Origin: Membranipora membranacea
Lineage: Eukaryota; Bryozoa; Gymnolaemata; Cheilostomatida; Membraniporidae
Reading direction: 5' to 3'
Assembly: GCA_914767715.1 (NCBI GenBank)
Contig: OU612070.1
Coordinates: 13,657,501-13,721,500, forward strand
Length of the DNA stretch: 64,000 bases
Below, in pieces: positions 36,674 through 48,238 of this stretch (the first letter of the stretch is position 1; each line of letters begins with the position of its first letter). The notes below the pieces were generated by a model, which was not told the DNA's origin, made no database searches, and worked only from the letters and a program-made list of their open reading frames with translations. The position numbers and the translations under genes were made by a program.

Positions 36674-38346
36674 AAAAACATGCCAAACGGCAGCATCGAA
36701 AAATTAAATCTCTGTTGGATTCTTATCAAACTCCGACCAGTTCAAGCTCTTATTGCCCTCATTCAACACGCCGAATATTGGAATCCTCGAATTAACAGGG
36801 GGGTCACAACGCTGACTTGAAAATCCAAAAATTATACCAAGGGAGGGTATCATCCTTTTTTTTGGCCAGATCAAAAAATAGATTTGCTTCTAACTAACCT
36901 CATAAGGAGGAGCAACTCCTGCTCATCCCGAATCTGCAGACCGTTTGGCTCTGCGGCTTTTCGTTCTCCGTCAGCGTCCGTTTTAATTAGGGCCACTTTT
37001 GCTATAAAAAAACATGCCAATCGGCAGCATCGAAAAATTAAATCTCTGTTGGATTCTTATCAAACTCCGACCAGTTCAAGCTCTTATTGCCCTCATTCAA
37101 CACGCCGAATATTGGAATCCTCGGATTAACAGGGGGGTCACAACGCTGACTTGAAAATCCAAAAATTATACCCAGGGAGGGTATCATGCTTTTTTTTCGG
37201 CCAGATCAAAAAATAGATTTGCTTCTAACTAACCTCATAAGGAGGAGCAACTCCTGCTCATCCCGAATCTGCAGACCGTTTGGCTCTGCGGCTTTTCGTT
37301 CTCCGTCAGCGTCCGTTTTAATTAGGGCCACTTTTGCTATAAAAAAACATGCCAAACGGCAGCATCGAAAAATTAAATCTCTGTTGGATTCTTATCAAAC
37401 TCCGACCAGTTCAAGCTCTTATTGCCCTCATTCAACACGCCGAATATTGGAATCCTCGGATTAACAGGGGGGTCACAACGCTGACTTGAAAATCCAAAAA
37501 TTATACCAAGGGAGGGTATCATGCTTTTTTTTCGGCCAGATCAAAAAATAGATTTGCTTCTAACTAACCTCATAAGGAGGAGCAACTCCTGCTCATCCCG
37601 AATCTGCAGACCGTTTGGCTCTGCGGCTTTTCGTTCTCCGTCAGCGTCCGTTTTAATTAGGGCCACTTTTGCTATAAAAAAACATGCCAAACGGCAGCAT
37701 CGAAAAATTAAATCTCTGTTGGATTCTTATCAAACTCCGACCAGTTCAAGCTCTTATTGCCCTCATTCAACACGCCGAATATTGGAATCCTCGGATTAAC
37801 AGGGGGGTCACAACGCTGACTTGAAAATCCAAAAATTATACCAAGGGAGGGTATCATCCTTTTTTTTGGCCAGATCAAAAAATAGATTTGCTTCTAACTA
37901 ACCTCATAAGGAGGAGCAACTCCTGCTCATCCCGAATCTGCAGACCGTTTGGCTCTGCGGCTTTTCGTTCTCCGTCAGCGTCCGTTTTAATTAGGGCCAC
38001 TTTTGCTATAAAAAAACATGCCAATCGGCAGCATCGAAAAATTAAATCTCTGTTGGATTCTTATCAAACTCCGACCAGTTCAAGCTCTTATTGCCCTAAT
38101 TCAACACGCCGAATATTGGAATCCTCGGATTAACAGGGGGGTCACAACGCTGACTTGAAAATCCAAAAATTATACCAAGGGAGGGTATCATGCTTTTTTT
38201 TCGGCCAGATCAAAAAATAGATTTGCTTCTAACTAACCTCATAAGGAGGAGCAACTCCTGCTCATCCCGAATCTGCAGACCGTTTGGCTCTGCGGCTTTT
38301 CGTTCTCCGTCAGCGTCCGTTTTAATTAGGGCCACTTTTGCTATAA
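36674..38346 (+). repeat. Five-monomer higher-order unit, copy 2 (1673 bp)
   Basis: Repeats CTCGAATT (about 36789), the start-loss monomers with CCAATCGG (36852, 37856), TACCCAGG and CCCTAATTC at an offset of 1673. The only internal difference seen by eye is at the private ACTTCTGC site of copy 1. Confidence 0.9.
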
Positions 38347-41300
38347 AAAAACATGCCAAACGGCAGCATCGAAAAATTAAATCTCTGTTGGATTCTTATC
38401 AAACTCCGACCAGTTCAAGCTCTTATTGCCCTCATTCAACACGCCGAATATTGGAATCCTCGGATTAACAGGGGGGTCACAACGCTGACTTGAAAATCCA
38501 AAAATTATACCAAGGGAGGGTATCATGCTTTTTTTTTGGCCAGATCAAAAAATAGCTTTGCTTCTAACTAACCTCATAAGGAGGAGCAACTCCTGCTCAT
38601 CCCGAATCTGCAGACCGTTTGGCTCTGCGGCTTTTCGTTCTCCGTCAGCGTCCGTTTTAATTAGGGCCACTTTTGCTTTAAAAAAACATGCCAAACGGCA
38701 GCATCGAAAAATTAAATCTCTGTTGGATTCTTATCAAACTCCGACCAGTTCAAGCTCTTATTGCCCTCATTCAACACGCCGAATATTGGAATCCTCGGAT
38801 TAACAGGGGGTCACAACGCTGACTTGAAAATCCAAAAATTATACCAAGGGAGGGTATCATGCTTTTTTTTCGGCCAGATCAAAAAATAGATTTGCTTCTA
38901 ACTAACCTCATAAGGAGGAGCAACTCCTGCTCATCTCGAATCTGCAGACCGTTTGGCTCTGCGGCTTTTCGTTCTCTGTCAGCGTCCGTTTTAATTAGGG
39001 CCACTTTTGCTATAAAAAAACATGCCAAACGGCAGCATCGAAAAATTAAATCACTGCTGGATTCTTATCAAACTCCGACCAGTTCAAGCTCTTATTGCCC
39101 TCATTCAACACGCCGAATATTGGAATCCTCGGATTAACAGGGGGGTCACAACGCTGACTTGAAAATCCAAAAATTATACCAAGGGAGGGTATCATGCTTT
39201 TTTTTCGGCCAGATCAAAAAATAGATTTGCTTCTAACTAACCTCATAAGGAGGAGCAACTCCTGCTCATCCCGAATCTGCAGACCGTTTGGCTCTGCGGC
39301 TTTTCGTTCTCCGTCAGCGTCCGTTTTAATTAGGGCCACTTTTGCTATAAAAAAACATGCCAAACGGCAGCTTCGAAAAATTAAATCTCTGTTGGATTCT
39401 TATCAAACTCCGACCAGTTCAAGCTCTTATTGCCCTCATTCAACACGCCGAATATTGGAATCCTCGGATTAACAGGGGGGTCACAACGCTGACTTGAAAA
39501 TCCAAAAATTATACCAAGGGAGGGTATCATGCTTTTTTTTGGGCAGATCAAAAAATAGATTTGCTTCTAACTAACCTCATAAGGAGGAGCAACTCCTGCT
39601 CATCTCGAATCTGCAGACCGTTTGGCTCTGCGGCTTTTCGTTCTCCGTCAGCGTCCGTTTTAATTAGGGCCACTTTTGCTATAAAAAAACATGCCAAACG
39701 GCAGCATCGAAAAATTAAATCACTGTTGGATTCTTATCAAACTCCGACCAGTTCAAGCTCTTATTGCCCTCATTCAACACGCCGAATATTGGAATCCTCG
39801 GATTAACAGGGGGGTCACAACGCTGACTTGAAAATCCAAAAATTATACCAAGGGAGGGTATCATGCTTTTTTTTCGGCCAGATCAAAAAATAGATTTGCT
39901 TCTAACTAACCTCATAAGGAGGAGCAACTCCTGCTCATCCCGAATCTGCAGACCGTTTGGCTCTGCGGCTTTTCGTTCTCCGTCAGCGTCCGTTTTAATT
40001 AGGGCCACTTTTGCTATAAAAAAACATGCCAACAGCAGCATCGAAAAATTAAATCTCTGTTGGATTCTTATCAAACTCCGACCAGTTCAAGCTCTTATTG
40101 CCCTCATTCAACACGCTGAATATTGGAATCCTCGGATTAACAGGGGGGTCACAACGCTGACTTGAATATCCAAAAATTATACCAAGGGAGGGTATCATGC
40201 TTTTTTTTTGGCCAGATCAAAAAATAGATTTGCTTCTAACTAACCTCATAAGGAGGAGCAACTCCTGCTCATCTCGAATCTGCAGACCGTTTGGCTCTGC
40301 GGCTTTTCGTTCTCCGTCAGCGTCCGTTTTAATTAGGGCCACTTTTGCTATAAAAAAACATGCCAAACAGCAGCATCGAAAAATTAAATCACTGTTGGAT
40401 TCTTATCAAACTCCGACCAGTTCAAGCTCTTATTGCCCTCATTCAACACGCCGAATATTGGAATCCTCGGATTAACAGGGGGGTCACAACGCTGACTTGA
40501 AAATCCAAAAATTATACCAAGGGAGGGTATCATGCTTTTTTTTCGGCCAGATCAAAAAATAGATTTGCTTCTAACTAACCTCATAAGGAGGAGCAACTCC
40601 TGCTCATCTCGAATCTGCAGACCGTTTGGCTCTGCGGCTTTTCGTTCTCCGTCAGCGTCCGTTTTAATTAGGGCCACTTTTGCTGTAAAAAAAACATGCC
40701 AAACGGCAGCATCGAAAAATTAAATCACTGTTGGATTCTTATCAAACTCCGACCAGTTCAAGCTCTTATTGCCCTCATTCAACACGCCGAATATTGGAAT
40801 CCTCGGATTAACAGGGGGGTCACAACGCTGACTTGAAAATCCAAAAATTATACCAAGGGAGGGTATCATGCTTTTTTTTCGGCCAGATCAAAAAATAGAT
40901 TTGCTTCTAACTAACCTCATAAGGAGGAGCAACTCCTGCTCATCCCGAATCTGCAGACCGTTTGGCTCTGCGGCTTTTCGTTCTCCGTCAGCGTCCGTTT
41001 TAATTAGGGCCACTTTTGCTATAAAAAAACATGCCAAACGGCAGCATCGAAAAATTAAATCTCTGTTGGATTCTTATCAAACTCCGACCAGTTCAAGCTC
41101 TTATTGCCCTCATTCAACACGCTGAATATTGGAATCCTCGGATTAACAGGGGGGTCACAACGCTGACTTGAATATCCAAAAATTATACCAAGGGAGAATA
41201 TCATGCTTTTTTTTTGGCCAGATCAAAAAATAGATTTGCTTCTAACTAACCTCATAAGGAGGAGCAACTCCTGCTCATCTCGAATCTGCAGACCGTTTGG

Positions 41301-41951
41301 CTCTGCGGCTTTTCGTTCTCCGTCAGCGTCCGTTTTAATTAGGGCCACTTTTGCTATAAAAAAACATGCCAAACAGCAGCATCGAAAAATTAAATCACTG
41401 TTGGATTCTTATCAAACTCCGACCAGTTCAAGCTCTTATTGCCCTCATTCAACACGCCGAATATTGAAATCCTCGGATTAACAGGGGGGTCACAACGCTG
41501 ACTTGAAAATCCAAAAATTATACCAAGGGAGGGTATCATGCTTTCTTTTCGGCCAGATCAAAAAATAGATTTGCTTCTAACTAACCTCATAAGGAGGAGC
41601 AACTCCTGCTCATCCCGAATCTGCAGACCGTTTGGCTCTGCGGCTTTTCGTTCTCCGTCAGCGTCCGTTTTAATTAGGGCCACTTTTGCTATAAAAAAAC
41701 ATGCCAAACGGCAGCATCGAAAAATTAATTCTCTGTTGGATTCTTATCAAACTCCGACCAGTTCAAGCTCTTATTGCCCTCATTCAACACGCCGAATATT
41801 GGAATCCTCGGATTAACAGGGGGGTCACAACGCTGACTTGAAAATCCAAAAATTATACCAAGGGAGGGTATCATGCTTTTTTTTCGGCCAGATCAAAAAA
41901 TAGATTTGCTTCTAACTAACCTCATAAGGAGGAGCAACTCCTGCTCATCTC
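38347..41951 (+). repeat. Transitional monomers, 38.3–42 kb
   Basis: Includes a trimer-like repetition: the 39863 and 40868 monomers share CGCTGAAT (stop at codon 86) and GAATATCC, and 40197 and 41203 share T9-GGCC plus AACAGCAG (offset 1005). The 40532 monomer has GCTGTAAAAAAAAC (336 bp), shared with 45223 and 51254. The 39529 monomer has GGGCAG after the T tract and the 41538 monomer has CTTTCTTTTC. Confidence 0.85.
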
Positions 41952-43882
41952 GAATCTGCAGACCGTTTGGCTCTGCGGCTTTTCGTTCTCCGTCAGCGTC
42001 CGTTTTAATTAGGGCCACTTTTGCTATAAAAAAACATGCCAAACGGCAGCATCGAAAAATTAAATCACTGTTGGATTCTTATCAAACTCCGACCAGTTCA
42101 AGCTCTTATTGCCCTCATTCAACACGCCGAATATTGGAATCCTCGGTTTAACAGGGGGGTCACAACGCTGACTTGAAAATCCAAAAATTATACCAAGGGA
42201 GGGTATCATGCTTTTTTTTCGGCCAGATCAAAAAATAGATTTGCTTCTAACTAACCTCATAAGGAGGAGCAACTCCTGCTCATCCCGAATCTGCAGACCG
42301 TTTGGCTCTGCGGCTTTTCGTTCTCCGTCAGCGTCCGTTTTAATTAGGGCCACTTTTGCTATAAAAAAACATGCCAAACGGCAGCATCGAAAAATTAAAT
42401 CTCTGTTGGATTCTTATCAAACTCCGACCAGTTCAAGCTCTTATTGCCCTCATTCAACACGCCGAATATTGGAATCCTCGGATTAACAGGGGGGTCACAA
42501 CGCTGACTTGAAAATCCAAAAATTATACCAAGGGAGGGTATCATGCTTTTTTTTCGGCCAGATCAAAAAATAGATTTGCTTCTAACTAACCTCATAAGGA
42601 GGAGCAACTCCTGCTCATCCCGAATCTGCAGACCGTTTGGCTCTGCGGCTTTTCGTTCTCCGTCAGCGTCCGTTTTAATCAGGGCCACTTTTGCTATAAA
42701 AAAACATGCCAAACGGCAGCATCGAAAAATTAAATCTCTGTTGGATTCTTATCAAACTCGGACCAGTTCAAGCTCTTATTGCCCTCATTCAACACGCCGA
42801 ATATTGGAATCCTCGGATTAACAGGGGGGTCACAACGCTGACTTGAAAATCCAAAAATTATACCAAGGGAGGGTATCATGCTTTTTTTTCGGCCAGATCA
42901 AAAAATAGATTTGCTTCTAACTAACCTCATAAGGAGGAGCAACTCCTGCTCATCTCGAATCTGCAGACCGTTTGGCTCTGCGGCTTTTTGTTCTCCGTCA
43001 GCGTCCGTTTTAATTAGGGCCACTTTTGCTATAAAAAAACATGCCAAACGGCAGCATCGAAAAATTAAATCTCTGTTGGATTCTTATCAAACTCCGACCA
43101 GTTCAAGCTCTTATTGCCCTCATTCAACACGCCGAATATTGGAATCCTCGGATTAACAGGGGGGTCACAACGCTGACTTGAAAATCCAAAAATTATACCA
43201 AGGGAGGGTATCATGCTTTTTTTTCGGCCAGATCAAAAAATAGATTTGCTTCTAACTAACCTCATAAGGAGGAGCAACTCCTGCTCATCTCGATTCTGCA
43301 GACCGTTTGGCTCTGCGGCTTTTCGTTTTCCGTCAGCGTCCGTTTTAATTAGGGCCACTTTTGCTATAAAAAAACATGCCAAACGGCAGCATCGAAAAAT
43401 TAAATCTCTGTTGGATTCTTATCAAACTCCGACCAGTTCAAGCTCTTATTGCCCTCATTCAACACGCCGAATATTGGAATCCTCGGATTAACAGGGGGGT
43501 CACAACGCTGACTTGAAAATCCAAAAATTATACCAAGGGAGGGTATCATGCTTTTTTTTCGGCCATATCAAAAAATAGATTTGCTTCTAACTAACCTCAT
43601 AAGGAGGAGCAACTCCTGCTCATCCCGAATCTGCAGACCGTTTGGCTCTGCGGCTTTTCGTTCTCCGTCAGCGTCCGTTTTAATTAGGGCCACTTTTGCT
43701 ATAAAAAAACATGCCAAACGGCAGCATCGAAAAATTAAATCTCTGTTGGATTCTTATCAAACTCCGACCAGTTCAAGCTCTTATTGCCTTCATTCAACAC
43801 GCCGAATATTGGAATCCTCGGATTAACAGGGGGGTCACAACGCTGACTTGAAAATCCAAAAATTATACCAAGGGAGGGTATC
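41538..43882 (+). repeat. Older 12-monomer repeat nested in the 18-mer (with 45559–47903)
   Basis: Seven monomers share AATTAATTC, AATCAGGG, TTTTTGTTC, CGATTCTG plus GTTTTCC and GGCCATATC plus TGCCTTC, in order, with 45559–47903 at an offset of 4021. They also differ: GTATAATG at 45894, GGTAG at 46899 and CTCTATTGG at 47569 occur only in the second, and ACTCGG at 42543 only in the first. More differences than between the 18-mer copies indicate an earlier event. Confidence 0.8.
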
Positions 43883-46800
43883 ATGCTTTTTTTTCGGCCA
43901 GATCAAAAAATTGATTTGCTTCTAACTAACCTCATAAGGAGGAGCAACTCCTGCTCATCCCGAATCTGCAGACCGTTTGGCTCTGCGGCTTTTCGTTCTC
44001 CGTCAGCGTCCGTTTTAATTAGGGCCACTTTTGCTATAAAAAAACATGCCAAACGGCAGCTTCGAAAAATTAAATCTCTGTTGGATTCTTATCAAACTCC
44101 GACCAGTTCAAGCTCTTATTGCCCTCATTCAACACGCCGAATATTGGAATCCTCGGATTAACAGGGGGGTCACAACGCTGACTTGAAAATCCAAAAATTA
44201 TACCAAGGGAGGGTATCATGCTTTTTTTTCGGCCAGATCAAAAAATAGATTTGCTTCTAACTAACCTCATAAGGAGGAGCAACTCCTGCTCATCTCGAAT
44301 CTGCAGACCGTTTGGCTCTGCGGCTTTTCGTTCTCCGTCAGCGTCCGTTTTAATTAGGGCCACTTTTGCTATAAAAAAACATGCCAAACGGCAGCATCGA
44401 GAAATTAAATCACTGTTGGATTCTTATCAAACTCCGACCAGTTCAAGCTCTTATTGCCCTCATTCAACACGCCGAATATTGGAATCCTCGGATTAACAGG
44501 GGGGTCACAACGCTGACTTGAAAATCCAAAAATTATACCAAGGGAGGGTATCATGCTTTTTTTTCGGCCAGATCAAAAAATAGATTTGCTTCTAACTAAC
44601 CTCATAAGGAGGAGCAACTCCTGCTCATCCCGAATCTGCAGACCGTTTGGCTCTGCGGCTTTTCGTTCTCCGTCAGCGTCCGTTTTAATTAGGGCCACTT
44701 TTGCTATAAAAAAACATGCCAAACGGCAGCATCGAAAAATTAAATCTCTGTTGGATTCTTATCAAACTCCTACCAGTTCAAGCTCTTATTGCCCTCATTC
44801 AACACGCTGAATATTGGAATCCTCGGATTAACAGGGGGGTCACAACGCTGACTTGAATATCCAAAAATTATACCAAGGGAGGGTATCATGCTTTTTTTTT
44901 GGCCAGATCAAAAAATAGATTTGCTTCTAACTAACCTCATAAGGAGGAGCAACTCCTGCTCATCTCGAATCTGCAGACCGTTTGGCTCTGCGGCTTTTCG
45001 TTCTCCGTCAGCGTCCGTTTTAATTAGGGCCACTTTTGCTATAAAAAAACATGCCAAACAGCAGCATCGAAAAATTAAATCACTGTTGGATTCTTATCAA
45101 ACTCCGACCAGTTCAAGCTCTTATTGCCCTCATTCAACACGCCGAATATTGGAATCCTCGGATTAACAGGGGGGTCACAACGCTGACTTGAAAATCCAAA
45201 AATTATACCAAGGGAGGGTATCATGCTTTTTTTTCGGCCAGATCAAAAAATAGATTTGCTTCTAACTAACCTCATAAGGAGGAGCAACTCCTGCTCATCT
45301 CGAATCTGCAGACCGTTTGGCTCTGCGGCTTTTCGTTCTCCGTCAGCGTCCGTTTTAATTAGGGCCACTTTTGCTGTAAAAAAAACATGCCAAACGGCAG
45401 CATCGAAAAATTAAATCACTGTTGGATTCTTATCAAACTCCGACCAGTTCAAGCTCTTATTGCCCTCATTCAACACGCCGAATATTGAAATCCTCGGATT
45501 AACAGGGGGGTCACAACGCTGACTTGAAAATCCAAAAATTATACCAAGGGAGGGTATCATGCTTTTTTTTCGGCCAGATCAAAAAATAGATTTGCTTCTA
45601 ACTAACCTCATAAGGAGGAGCAACTCCTGCTCATCCCGAATCTGCAGACCGTTTGGCTCTGCGGCTTTTCGTTCTCCGTCAGCGTCCGTTTTAATTAGGG
45701 CCACTTTTGCTATAAAAAAACATGCCAAACGGCAGCATCGAAAAATTAATTCTCTGTTGGATTCTTATCAAACTCCGACCAGTTCAAGCTCTTATTGCCC
45801 TCATTCAACACGCCGAATATTGGAATCCTCGGATTAACAGGGGGGTCACAACGCTGACTTGAAAATCCAAAAATTATACCAAGGGAGGGTATAATGCTTT
45901 TTTTTCGGCCAGATCAAAAAATAGATTTGCTTCTAACTAACCTCATAAGGAGGAGCAACTCCTGCTCATCTCGAATCTGCAGACCGTTTGGCTCTGCGGC
46001 TTTTCGTTCTCCGTCAGCGTCCGTTTTAATTAGGGCCACTTTTGCTATAAAAAAACATGCCAAACGGCAGCATCGAAAAATTAAATCACTGTTGGATTCT
46101 TATCAAACTCCGACCAGTTCAAGCTCTTATTGCCCTCATTCAACACGCCGAATATTGGAATCCTCGGATTAACAGGGGGGTCACAACGCTGACTTGAAAA
46201 TCCAAAAATTATACCAAGGGAGGGTATCATGCTTTTTTTTCGGCCAGATCAAAAAATAGATTTGCTTCTAACTAACCTCATAAGGAGGAGCAACTCCTGC
46301 TCATCCCGAATCTGCAGACCGTTTGGCTCTGCGGCTTTTCGTTCTCCGTCAGCGTCCGTTTTAATTAGGGCCACTTTTGCTATAAAAAAACATGCCAAAC
46401 GGCAGCATCGAAAAATTAAATCTCTGTTGGATTCTTATCAAACTCCGACCAGTTCAAGCTCTTATTGCCCTCATTCAACACGCCGAATATTGGAATCCTC
46501 GGATTAACAGGGGGGTCACAACGCTGACTTGAAAATCCAAAAATTATACCAAGGGAGGGTATCATGCTTTTTTTTCGGCCAGATCAAAAAATAGATTTGC
46601 TTCTAACTAACCTCATAAGGAGGAGCAACTCCTGCTCATCCCGAATCTGCAGACCGTTTGGCTCTGCGGCTTTTCGTTCTCCGTCAGCGTCCGTTTTAAT
46701 CAGGGCCACTTTTGCTATAAAAAAACATGCCAAACGGCAGCATCGAAAAATTAAATCTCTGTTGGATTCTTATCAAACTCCGACCAGTTCAAGCTCTTAT

Positions 46801-47982
46801 TGCCCTCATTCAACACGCCGAATATTGGAATCCTCGGATTAACAGGGGGGTCACAACGCTGACTTGAAAATCCAAAAATTATACCAAGGGAGGGTATCAT
46901 GCTTTTTTTTCGGCCAGATCAAAAAATAGATTTGCTTCTAACTAACCTCATAAGGAGGAGCAACTCCTGCTCATCTCGAATCTGCAGACCGTTTGGCTCT
47001 GCGGCTTTTTGTTCTCCGTCAGCGTCCGTTTTAATTAGGGCCACTTTTGCTATAAAAAAACATGCCAAACGGTAGCATCGAAAAATTAAATCTCTGTTGG
47101 ATTCTTATCAAACTCCGACCAGTTCAAGCTCTTATTGCCCTCATTCAACACGCCGAATATTGGAATCCTCGGATTAACAGGGGGGTCACAACGCTGACTT
47201 GAAAATCCAAAAATTATACCAAGGGAGGGTATCATGCTTTTTTTTCGGCCAGATCAAAAAATAGATTTGCTTCTAACTAACCTCATAAGGAGGAGCAACT
47301 CCTGCTCATCTCGATTCTGCAGACCGTTTGGCTCTGCGGCTTTTCGTTTTCCGTCAGCGTCCGTTTTAATTAGGGCCACTTTTGCTATAAAAAAACATGC
47401 CAAACGGCAGCATCGAAAAATTAAATCTCTGTTGGATTCTTATCAAACTCCGACCAGTTCAAGCTCTTATTGCCCTCATTCAACACGCCGAATATTGGAA
47501 TCCTCGGATTAACAGGGGGGTCACAACGCTGACTTGAAAATCCAAAAATTATACCAAGGGAGGGTATCATGCTTTTTTTTCGGCCATATCAAAAAATAGA
47601 TTTGCTTCTAACTAACCTCATAAGGAGGAGCAACTCCTGCTCATCCCGAATCTGCAGACCGTTTGGCTCTGCGGCTTTTCGTTCTCCGTCAGCGTCCGTT
47701 TTAATTAGGGCCACTTTTGCTATAAAAAAACATGCCAAACGGCAGCATCGAAAAATTAAATCTCTATTGGATTCTTATCAAACTCCGACCAGTTCAAGCT
47801 CTTATTGCCTTCATTCAACACGCCGAATATTGGAATCCTCGGATTAACAGGGGGGTCACAACGCTGACTTGAAAATCCAAAAATTATACCAAGGGAGGGT
47901 ATCATGCTTTTTTTTCGGCCAGATCAAAAAATAGATTTGCTTCTAACTAACCTCATAAGGAGGAGCAACTCCTGCTCATCCC
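41952..47982 (+). repeat. 18-monomer higher-order unit, copy 1 (6031 bp)
   Basis: Diagnostic variants in order: AATCAGGG plus ACTCGGACC (42543), TTTTTGTTC (42878), CGATTCTG plus GTTTTCC (43213), GGCCATATC plus TGCCTTC (43548), ATTGATTTG plus GCTTCG (43883), CGAGAAAT (44218), CCTACCAG plus CGCTGAAT (44553), T9-GGCC plus AACAGCAG (44888), GCTGTAAA (45223), AATTAATTC (45559), GTATAATG (45894), AATCAGGG (46564), GGTAGCATC (46899), CGATTCTG (47234) and CTCTATTGG (47569). All recur 6031 bp downstream. Confidence 0.95.
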
Positions 47983-48238
47983 GAATCTGCAGACCGTTTG
48001 GCTCTGCGGCTTTTCGTTCTCCGTCAGCGTCCGTTTTAATTAGGGCCACTTTTGCTATAAAAAAACATGCCAAACGGCAGCATCGAAAAATTAAATCACT
48101 GTTGGATTCTTATCAAACTCCGACCAGTTCAAGCTCTTATTGCCCTCATTCAACACGCCGAATATTGGAATCCTCGGATTAACAGGGGGGTCACAACGCT
48201 GACTTGAAAATCCAAAAATTATACCAAGGGAGGGTATC
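47904..48238 (+). repeat. Chimeric junction monomer between 18-mer copies
   Basis: At offset 78 it has the A-type CATCCCG like the monomer at 53935, but at offset 195 it has the B-type TCACTG like the monomer at 41873. That is what a crossover inside a monomer at the copy junction would leave. An equally short alternative is a later crossover plus a point change at offset 195. Confidence 0.65.
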
